From assembly GCA_019752915.1 (NCBI GenBank), contig JAIELO010000055.1:1-12538 (forward strand): a stretch of 12,538 nucleotides of DNA. Reading direction: 5' to 3'. The position numbers and the translations under genes are program-made. The DNA comes from Burkholderiaceae bacterium. Its GTDB lineage: Bacteria; Pseudomonadota; Gammaproteobacteria; Burkholderiales; Burkholderiaceae_D. Below, piece by piece: positions 7,032-12,538 of this stretch; position 1 is the first letter of the stretch, and every line of letters starts with the position of its first letter. The notes under the pieces are model-generated. The model saw only the letters and a list, made by a program, of their open reading frames with translations. It was not told the origin of the DNA and made no database searches.

Positions 7032-8108
7032 ATGAAACCCTCGATGCTGGCCAAGCTTGATCAATTGGCAAACCGTTTGACCGAACTCGATGAATTACTG
7101 ATGTCCGAAGGCGCCACCAGCAATATGGACGCCTACCGCAAGATGACCCGCGAGCATGCCGAACTGGGGCCGCTGGTGGCGCTCTATAAATCCTATCAGG
7201 AAGCGCTGGGCGACCTCGCCACCGCACAGGAGATGCTCGGCGATCCGGACATGAAAGAGTTCGCGCAGGATGAAATCGACGCGGCGCGCAGCCGTCTGGC
7301 CGAGCTGGAACTGGAACTGCAGAAAATGCTGCTGCCCAAAGACGTCAACGACGAGCGCAACATTTTCCTGGAAATCCGCGCCGGCACCGGCGGTGACGAA
7401 TCGGCCCTGTTTGCCGGCGACCTGCTGCGCATGTACACCCGCTTTGCCGAGCGCAACCGCTGGCAGGTGGAAGTGGTGTCGGAGTCGCCGTCCGATCTGG
7501 GCGGTTACCGCGAAGTGATCGTGCGACTGGTCGGCAACAGTGTGTATTCCAAACTGAAATTCGAATCCGGTGGCCACCGCGTGCAGCGCGTGCCCGCCAC
7601 GGAAACCCAGGGCCGCATCCACACCTCGGCCTGCACGGTAGCGGTCATGCCCGAGGCGGATGAAGTGGAAGACGTCAACATCAACCCGGCCGATCTGCGC
7701 ATCGATACCTTCCGCGCCTCCGGTGCCGGTGGTCAGCACATCAATAAAACCGATTCGGCGGTGCGCCTGACCCACTTACCGACCGGCATCGTGGTCGAGT
7801 GTCAGGATGACCGTTCGCAGCACAAAAATAAGGCGCAAGCCATGAAAGTGCTGGCGGCGCGCATCAAAGACGTGCAACTGCGCGAACAGCAGTCGAAGGA
7901 AGCGGCCACCCGCAAGAGCCTGATCGGTTCGGGCGACCGTAGCGAACGGATCCGCACCTATAACTACCCGCAAGGGCGCATGACGGATCACCGCATCAAC
8001 CTGACGCTGTACAAACTGGACTTCATCATGGATGGCGACCTGACCGAACTGACCAATGCACTGGCCGCCGAACATCAGGCCGAGTTGCTGGCTGCACTGG
8101 GCGACTAA
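7032..8108 (+). CDS. prfA: Peptide chain release factor 1
   Basis: RF1 recognises UAA and UAG in the ribosomal A site and triggers peptide release. From the ATG at 7032 the protein is 358 residues, near the usual 360. The start [12 protein letters not shown] matches the family; the frame continues 25 codons upstream, but these show no similarity and no ribosome-binding site. The stop-codon reading tripeptide is PAT at 188-190 ([10 protein letters not shown]). The peptidyl-transfer motif is GGQ at 233-235 ([17 protein letters not shown]), followed by [11 protein letters not shown]. The N-terminal domain (about 1-100) is helical and acidic. Gln235 is the residue methylated by PrmC, encoded two genes downstream. 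No frameshift site is present, as expected for RF1. The stop codon UAA lies inside a short tandem repeat. Confidence 0.98.
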   Translation: MKPSMLAKLDQLANRLTELDELLMSEGATSNMDAYRKMTREHAELGPLVALYKSYQEALGDLATAQEMLGDPDMKEFAQDEIDAARSRLAELELELQKMLLPKDVNDERNIFLEIRAGTGGDESALFAGDLLRMYTRFAERNRWQVEVVSESPSDLGGYREVIVRLVGNSVYSKLKFESGGHRVQRVPATETQGRIHTSACTVAVMPEADEVEDVNINPADLRIDTFRASGAGGQHINKTDSAVRLTHLPTGIVVECQDDRSQHKNKAQAMKVLAARIKDVQLREQQSKEAATRKSLIGSGDRSERIRTYNYPQGRMTDHRINLTLYKLDFIMDGDLTELTNALAAEHQAELLAALGD

Positions 8109-8135
8109 GCAAGGGCTAAGCAAGTACTCAGCAAG
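8105..8135 (+). repeat. 11-bp tandem repeat across the prfA stop codon
   Basis: CTAAGCAAG occurs at 8105-8113 and 8116-8124, and CTCAGCAAG at 8127-8135, so three 9-base cores recur every 11 bases. The TAA of the first copy is the prfA stop (8106-8108). A decayed fourth unit may start at 8138. The period approximates one helical turn. It could be slippage of the stop region or a protein-binding array; no family is recognised. Confidence 0.7.
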
Positions 8136-8207
8136 AAATAAGGCGCAAATAGCAACTCTGTGCGAGAATTGTTGATACTGTCATTGAACCAACTTCCGGA
8201 CTCATCC

Positions 8208-8678
8208 ATGCACCCAACGCGTACTCCTTTGCTGGCCATTGCCGCCTTCAGCTTCGCCATGATCGCCGTTGCGCTGTATCTCCAGCATGCGCTGGATATG
8301 CTGCCTTGCCCGCTGTGCGTGATCCAGCGCTACCTGTTCCTCAGCGTCGGTATCCTGGCACTGGTGGGCGCCTTCCGCAAACCGCGCGTCTACACGGGGC
8401 TGAGCCTGCTGGCCGCCCTCGGCGGTCTGGGCACGGCTGGCAAACATCTGTACATTCTGGCCCATCCCGGCCTGTCCTGCGGCATCGACCCGATGGAAAC
8501 CCTGCTCAACAAACTGCCAGCCGCGACTTACCTGCCCTTCCTGTTCAAAGCGGACGGCCTGTGCGAAGACGCCACCGCGCCATGGTTCGGTCTGTCAATT
8601 CCGCAATGGTCGATGCTGGGCTTTGTGATGGTGACGATCGCACTGGCGTTCCTGCTACTGCGTCGCCGCGACGCATGA
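8208..8678 (+). CDS. dsbB: Disulfide bond formation protein DsbB
   Basis: DsbB is an inner-membrane protein that reoxidises periplasmic DsbA and passes the electrons to quinone. From the ATG at 8208 it has 156 residues with four hydrophobic segments (about 7-29, 42-57, 63-80 and 134-151), the family topology. The first cysteine pair is CPLC at 34-37, followed by Arg41, matching the quinone-binding Arg48 of E. coli. The second pair is Cys91 (LSCGIDP) and Cys119 (GLCEDATAPWFGL) in the second periplasmic loop. All catalytic residues are present. A GTG at 8160 would add 16 polar residues before the first membrane helix and is less likely. GGA at 8198-8200 is a weak ribosome-binding site. The stop overlaps the prmC start. 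No dsbA is in the window. Confidence 0.96.
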   Translation: MHPTRTPLLAIAAFSFAMIAVALYLQHALDMLPCPLCVIQRYLFLSVGILALVGAFRKPRVYTGLSLLAALGGLGTAGKHLYILAHPGLSCGIDPMETLLNKLPAATYLPFLFKADGLCEDATAPWFGLSIPQWSMLGFVMVTIALAFLLLRRRDA

Positions 8679-9514
8679 TCCGTCACACGGATCAGCTGTG
8701 CGCCGGCCTGACGCTGGCTGCGGCGCAAGTGCAGGCACTGCTCGATCCGCTCGACAACCGCATTCTGCTGTGCCACGCGCTGGGAGTGACCCGGGTCGCC
8801 CTGATCACCCAGTCGGAACGCACACTCAACGCCGATGAAGCGGCCCGTTATGCGGCGCTGGTGACGCGCCGGCTGGCGGGCGAACCGATCGCCTACATCG
8901 TCGGCGAGCGCGAATTTTTCGGCCTGCCCTTCGAAGTCGACCCGGCTGTGCTGATTCCCCGTCCCGATACCGAACTGCTGGTCGAACTGGCGCTCGAGCG
9001 CCTGCCTGCGCAAGGCCGGGTACTCGACATGGGTACCGGTAGCGGCGCCATCGCCGTAGCGCTGGCGCACCAGCGGCGCGATGCCAACGTCACCGCACTC
9101 GATGTCAGCGCAGCGGCCCTGACGCTGGCACGCCGCAATGCGGCGCGCAATCAGTGCCACATCAATTTTCTCGGCAGTGACTGGTTTGCTGCACTGGCAC
9201 AACAGCCACGCTTCCATTTAATCGTCTCCAACCCGCCCTATATCGCCAGTGGTGACCGTCACCTGTCGGAAGGCGATCTGCGTTTCGAACCGAGCAGCGC
9301 GCTGACCGACCATGCCGACGGACTCTCGGCACTGCGCACCATCATCGCCGGGGCGCCGGCCCACCTGCACCCGGCCAGCTGGCTGTTGCTGGAACACGGC
9401 TACGATCAGGCTGCCGAGGTACGTGCCTGCCTGCAGGCGCATGGCTATCAGGACGTGCAGAGCTGGCAGGATCTGGCCGGCATCGAACGCGTCAGCGGCG
9501 GCCGGCTGGCCTAG
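8675..9514 (+). CDS. prmC: Release factor glutamine N5-methyltransferase
   Basis: PrmC uses S-adenosylmethionine to methylate the glutamine of the GGQ motif in release factors, improving termination. The ATG at 8675 overlaps the dsbB stop (ATGA), giving 279 residues, the usual length, and implying translational coupling because no ribosome-binding site is seen. An N-terminal helical substrate-binding domain (about 1-75) leads to FEVDPAVLIPRPDTELLVE (86-104). The SAM-binding motif is VLDMGTGSGAIAVALA (about 116-131), the acidic residue after strand 2 is in TALDVS, and the catalytic NPPY is at 186-189. The same frame is open further upstream, back to 8306 inside dsbB, but that part is only a shadow reading of dsbB. 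The substrate RF1 is encoded by prfA just upstream; dsbB sits between them. Confidence 0.97.
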   Translation: MIRHTDQLCAGLTLAAAQVQALLDPLDNRILLCHALGVTRVALITQSERTLNADEAARYAALVTRRLAGEPIAYIVGEREFFGLPFEVDPAVLIPRPDTELLVELALERLPAQGRVLDMGTGSGAIAVALAHQRRDANVTALDVSAAALTLARRNAARNQCHINFLGSDWFAALAQQPRFHLIVSNPPYIASGDRHLSEGDLRFEPSSALTDHADGLSALRTIIAGAPAHLHPASWLLLEHGYDQAAEVRACLQAHGYQDVQSWQDLAGIERVSGGRLA

Positions 9515-9759
9515 CCGCCATGGCGCGCCCGCCGGCGACGCTTAGGTCAGCTTTTGCGCCATCTCACGACCAATTTAAGCGGCGCTGCCCCGACCACGCC
9601 CCTATTTAATAATTTGATACACTAGCCAGCGATTTGCGTGCGTGCACCCCGAAATGGGCGTGCCGCCGACGCGATTGCGCGTTTTCGGTTAATCTCGCAG
9701 CGGATCCTGCGCGATTGATCCGGATGCCACCCTGCTGCACCAACGAAAGGAAGACCGAA
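9515..9759 (+). promoter_or_regulatory. Intergenic leader of gshA with promoter candidate and hairpins
   Basis: This 245-base gap has no convincing gene. An AT-rich patch at 9603-9624 holds the extended -10 candidate TG-A-TACACT (9615-9623) and an alternative TTTAAT (9605-9610); neither has a clear -35. Downstream are two possible hairpins. One is GCACCCC/GGGCGTGC (9644-9663), seven pairs with one bulged base. The other is CGGATC/GATCCG (9701-9722), a 6-bp stem with a 10-base loop. GCAG (9697-9700) could instead pair with CTGC (9707-9710), disrupting the second. A transcript from the candidate would have a leader of about 130 bases. No known riboswitch was recognised. Confidence 0.4.
9747..9753 (+). 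promoter_or_regulatory. Ribosome-binding site fixing the gshA TTG start
   Basis: AAGGAAG lies six bases before TTG at 9760. There is no ATG or GTG in frame at a plausible place, and the protein similarity to GshA begins right after this TTG, so this site decides an unusual start codon. Confidence 0.8.
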
Positions 9760-11358
9760 TTGTCCCAACTCTTGACTCGCCGTCTGGCCCTGCTGAACCA
9801 GCCTGCGCACCATGCGCTACTGGGCGGCTTGCGCGGCATCGAACGCGAAACCCTGCGCGTGGACGGACACGGCCATCTGGCAAGCAGTCCCCATCCGCTG
9901 GCGCTCGGCTCGGCCCTGACGCACCCGCAAATCACCACCGATTACGCTGAAACCCTGCTGGAATTCATCACCCCGGCAGAAACCGACATCGCCACCACGC
10001 TGAGCAAGCTGGACGGCATCCACCGCTATGCCTACAGCAAACTGGGCAACGAGCTGCTGTGGAGCCAGTCGATGCCGGCCGCCCTGCCGGCAGAAGAAGA
10101 TATTGCCATTGCCTGGTATGGCGACTCGAATATGGGCATGCTCAAGCACGTCTACCGGCGCGGTCTGGCGCTGCGCTATGGCAAAGCCATGCAGTGCATC
10201 GCCGGCATCCATTACAACTACTCGCTCGACGAAGGCCTGTGGCGCTTGCTGGCCGAAAACGAGGCGAGCGCACGGCCGTTGACGGCCAAGGCTTACCAGT
10301 CGGACGCCTATCTGGCGACGATCCGCAATTTCCGCCGCTACAGCTGGCTGCTGATGTATCTGTTCGGCGCTTCGCCAGCCCTGCAGAAAGGCTTCTTACG
10401 GGGCCGCCCGCACCAGCTGGAAACCCTGTCGGACGATACCCTGTACCTGCCGTATGCCACCAGCTTGCGGATGAGCGATCTCGGTTACCAGAACGATGCC
10501 CAGTCGGGCCTCAGTCCGCACGAAAACTGCCTCGACAGCTACGTGGCCGCGCTCACCAAAGCCGTCAACCAGCCGTATGCGCCGTATGCCGAACTGGGCA
10601 CCAAGCGCGCTGGCGAGTGGATCCAGCTGAGCACCAATGTGCTGCAGATCGAAAACGAGTACTACTCCACCATCCGCCCCAAGCGCGTGATCCAGACCGG
10701 CGAACGGCCGATACAGGCGCTGTGCGCGCGCGGTGTGCAATACATCGAAGTACGCTGCATGGATGTCGACCCCTTCGAACCGGTCGGCATCAGTCTGCCA
10801 GCGGGCCGCTTCCTCGACGCCTTCCTGCTGTTCTGCGCACTCGAAGAAAGCCCGGCCATCTCGCCCGAAGAAGGCTTGCGCCACACCGCCAACTTCGCCC
10901 GCACCGTCAAGGAAGGGCGCCGTCCCGGCCTGTTGCTGGAGCGTGACGATGGCGAACTCAGCTTGCAGGACTGGGGCCGTCAACTGCTGGCGCAGATTGC
11001 GCCCGTCGCCGCCCTGCTCGACGCGCGCCACGGCGACAGCGTCCATAGCGACGCGCTGGCTCAGCAAGCGGCCAAGCTGGATAACCCGGACCTGACCCCG
11101 TCCGCCAAGGTCATGGCCGCACTGCGCGAACACGGCAATTCGTTTGCCGCCTTCGGACTGGCGCAGAGCGAACGCCATGCCGGGTATTTCCGCAGCCACC
11201 CGCCGAGTGCCGCCGAAGCTGCCGAGCTCGACGCCATGGCGAATGCCTCGCTGGCCGAACAGGCCAGCATGGAAGCGGCGCCGCGCATCGATTTCGATGA
11301 CTACGTGGCAGCCTACCGCGCCAGTAATCTCTGCCACTCCAGCGGGGATTGCGACTAA
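9760..11358 (+). CDS. gshA: Glutamate-cysteine ligase, E. coli (class I) type
   Basis: GshA joins glutamate and cysteine with ATP to gamma-glutamylcysteine, the rate-limiting step of glutathione synthesis in the cytoplasm. Starting at the TTG, the protein has 532 residues, slightly longer than the 518 of E. coli. Metal and nucleotide-binding blocks are visible in order: GIERETLRV (26-34, Glu28 and Glu30), [12 protein letters not shown] (61-72, Glu68), the substrate region [29 protein letters not shown], and YLFGASPAL. Then come [26 protein letters not shown] (about 297-308) and [13 protein letters not shown]. The frame continues upstream to 9634, but that part shows no family similarity. gshB is not adjacent within the window. 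The 3' end is followed after 40 bases by the amidohydrolase gene, perhaps co-transcribed. Confidence 0.96.
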   Translation: MSQLLTRRLALLNQPAHHALLGGLRGIERETLRVDGHGHLASSPHPLALGSALTHPQITTDYAETLLEFITPAETDIATTLSKLDGIHRYAYSKLGNELLWSQSMPAALPAEEDIAIAWYGDSNMGMLKHVYRRGLALRYGKAMQCIAGIHYNYSLDEGLWRLLAENEASARPLTAKAYQSDAYLATIRNFRRYSWLLMYLFGASPALQKGFLRGRPHQLETLSDDTLYLPYATSLRMSDLGYQNDAQSGLSPHENCLDSYVAALTKAVNQPYAPYAELGTKRAGEWIQLSTNVLQIENEYYSTIRPKRVIQTGERPIQALCARGVQYIEVRCMDVDPFEPVGISLPAGRFLDAFLLFCALEESPAISPEEGLRHTANFARTVKEGRRPGLLLERDDGELSLQDWGRQLLAQIAPVAALLDARHGDSVHSDALAQQAAKLDNPDLTPSAKVMAALREHGNSFAAFGLAQSERHAGYFRSHPPSAAEAAELDAMANASLAEQASMEAAPRIDFDDYVAAYRASNLCHSSGDCD

Positions 11359-11388
11359 ACTAGCGGGACGATCACCGCCCACCCGCGC

Positions 11389-11392
11389 GAGG
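11389..11392 (+). promoter_or_regulatory. Ribosome-binding site for the amidohydrolase TTG start
   Basis: GAGG lies six bases before TTG at 11399. Family similarity starts immediately at this codon (MLTFYNELH), and the next in-frame Met is residue 57, after conserved positions, so the TTG is the best start. Confidence 0.65.
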
Positions 11393-11398
11393 CCCGCT

Positions 11399-12442
11399 TT
11401 GCTCACTTTTTACAACGAACTGCACGCCCAGCACCGCGGCCGCCACGAAAACTTCCGCGGCGAGTTGCGCCCCTGTTTTGAAAAGCCTGAGCGGGTCGAT
11501 GCCGTGCTGGCTGAACTGGGACGGCGCGGTCTGGGCCGTATCGTCACTCCGCAAGGCGTGCCGCTGATGTCGCTCGAACGCATCCACACGCCGCGCTATC
11601 TGCACTTCCTGCGCAATGCCTGGAGCGAATGGCTGGCGCTCGACGCAGCCAATGCCGACAAGGACGCCTTTCCGGCGGTCTGGCCGATCCGTTCGCTACG
11701 CAGCGATATCGAACCGGAAAATTTCTGTGCCCGCATGGGCCTGTACTCGATGGATAGCGGCACGCCGCTCACCGCCGGCACCTGGATCGCCGCCAAAACG
11801 GGCGCCGACTGCGCCGTCAATGCGGCCCATGCCTTGCGGCTGGGCGAGCGCGGTGCCTTCGTGCTGAGCCGCCCGCCCGGCCACCATGCCGGTGCCGATT
11901 TCTACGGCGGCTACTGCTTCCTCAACAATGCCGCGCTGGCCGCCCAGCACATGCTCGATGACGGCGCCCGCAAAGTCGCCATTCTCGACATCGATTACCA
12001 CCACGGCAACGGCACCCAGAGCATTTTCTATGGCCGCGACGATGTGCTGTTCATTTCCATTCACGCCGATCCGCGCAGCGAATATCCGTTCTATCTGGGC
12101 CATGCCGACGAACGCGGCGAAGGCGCCGGGCTGGGCTACAACCTGAATCTGCCCCTGCCGGCCGGCACCAGCAGCGCCAGCTGGTTCAGCGCGCTGGAAA
12201 CGGCCTGCATCCGGCTGGCCAGTTTCGGCGCCGATGCGCTGGTGGTGTCGCTGGGCGTCGATACCTTTGCCGGCGATCCGCTGTCGCGCTTCCAGCTGCA
12301 CAGTGCCGACTACCTGCGCATCGGCGAACGGCTGGCTTACCTGAACCTGCCAACCGCCTTCATCTTCGAGGGTGGTTATGCCGTCAAGGAACTCGGCACC
12401 AACGTCGTCAATGTGCTGGAAGGCTACGAAACGGCGCTGTAA
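11399..12442 (+). CDS. Acetylpolyamine amidohydrolase (HDAC superfamily)
   Basis: The predicted enzyme is a zinc hydrolase that removes acetyl groups from acetylated polyamines such as acetylputrescine or acetylspermidine in the cytoplasm. From the TTG it has 347 residues, the length expected for this branch. The catalytic His pair is 162-163 in RPPGHHAG. Zinc ligands are Asp199 and His201 in DIDYHHGNGTQ and Asp288 in LGVDTFAGDP. The transition-state Tyr is 327 in FEGGYAV. Compared with Mycoplana ramosa AphA as I remember it, Glu17 (HENFRGEL) and Glu105 (SDIEPENF, equivalent to Glu106) are kept, which favours polyamine over protein substrates. The position equivalent to Glu117 seems to be Gly121. 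It lies 40 bases after gshA, possibly in one transcript. Strict substrate is unproven; a general class II deacetylase-like enzyme is the alternative. Confidence 0.9.
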   Translation: MLTFYNELHAQHRGRHENFRGELRPCFEKPERVDAVLAELGRRGLGRIVTPQGVPLMSLERIHTPRYLHFLRNAWSEWLALDAANADKDAFPAVWPIRSLRSDIEPENFCARMGLYSMDSGTPLTAGTWIAAKTGADCAVNAAHALRLGERGAFVLSRPPGHHAGADFYGGYCFLNNAALAAQHMLDDGARKVAILDIDYHHGNGTQSIFYGRDDVLFISIHADPRSEYPFYLGHADERGEGAGLGYNLNLPLPAGTSSASWFSALETACIRLASFGADALVVSLGVDTFAGDPLSRFQLHSADYLRIGERLAYLNLPTAFIFEGGYAVKELGTNVVNVLEGYETAL

Positions 12443-12538
12443 CGCGCTGGTAGGCCTCTGAACCGGGGTCAGATCCGACATCCGGACACGGCCTGAACGG
12501 TGTAAGGGCCATCAACGCGAATGCGTCGCAAAGGCGTT
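12443..12538. other. Non-coding tail with GGGGTCAGA motif
   Basis: After the amidohydrolase stop, 96 bases show no gene start and no clear terminator. CCGG at 12463-12466 and 12482-12485, with an inner GTC/GAC pair, could form a weak imperfect stem. The enclosed GGGGTCAGATCC resembles a short intergenic motif I associate with Oxalobacteraceae and related genomes, but I cannot verify this here. The window ends before any next gene. Confidence 0.35.

Noticed and set aside
8306..8674. N-terminal extension of prmC through dsbB
   Set aside because: The extension is an out-of-frame reading of dsbB; PrmC similarity begins at the ATG at 8675.
9497..9519. GGCGGC/GCCGCC inverted repeat at the prmC stop as a terminator
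   Set aside because: An 11-base loop, only a 6-bp stem partly in coding sequence and no U tract; chance pairing in GC-rich DNA is as likely.
11144..11398. N-terminal extension of the amidohydrolase into gshA
   Set aside because: Those codons are a shadow of gshA with Arg/Pro-rich composition; family similarity starts at the TTG at 11399.
10396..11406. Reverse-strand open frame of 336 codons opposite gshA
   Set aside because: The plus strand encodes a complete GshA with all family motifs; the reverse frame has no recognisable domain.
1..12538. Mobile element, phage, CRISPR, defence or biosynthetic cluster
   Set aside because: No transposase, integrase, regularly spaced direct-repeat array of CRISPR size, tRNA or defence-type protein seen; all major frames are core genes.

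Overview
The window looks like an ordinary chromosomal stretch of a GC-rich betaproteobacterium. The closest resemblance I can name from memory is Burkholderiales, probably Oxalobacteraceae. I base this on gene content (minCDE, hemA-prfA-prmC, an E. coli-type gshA), protein similarity to remembered family members, GC-ending codons and weak Shine-Dalgarno sites. The family-level placement is inference. I see no phage, insertion sequence, CRISPR array, tRNA or rRNA, and no convincing new multi-gene system.

Layout. The first 2.1 kb is metE (B12-independent methionine synthase), open at the left edge, followed by a strong hairpin. Next comes the Min division-site operon minC-minD-minE on the + strand. 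Facing it on the minus strand is the only reverse gene, a small DUF697-like helical protein of unknown role. An AT-rich intergenic region of about 250 bp with a promoter candidate then precedes an orphan OmpR-type response regulator. After that come hemA (glutamyl-tRNA reductase, first step of C5 haem synthesis, with a perfect TATAAT box upstream), prfA (release factor 1), dsbB (disulfide-bond oxidoreductase) and prmC (release-factor glutamine methyltransferase, overlapping dsbB by ATGA). A leader of about 245 bp with hairpins precedes gshA (glutamate-cysteine ligase). The last gene encodes an acetylpolyamine amidohydrolase of the HDAC superfamily. The final ~96 bases are non-coding and carry a GGGGTCAGA motif.

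How the genes fit together. MinC, MinD and MinE form one complete oscillator that places the division septum. PrfA carries the GGQ glutamine (Q235) that PrmC methylates, so enzyme and substrate lie in the same cluster with dsbB between them. DsbB and GshA both concern thiol redox state, but in different compartments. The remaining genes are unrelated housekeeping functions.

Starts. Several genes need start sites other than the longest open frame: minC 2243, minD GTG 3050, hemA 5664, prfA 7032, dsbB 8208, prmC 8675, gshA TTG 9760 and the amidohydrolase TTG 11399. The observations most worth a second look are a His/Cys-containing duplicated insert in MetE, an Asn in the acidic pocket of the response regulator, and an 11-bp tandem repeat running over the prfA stop codon.
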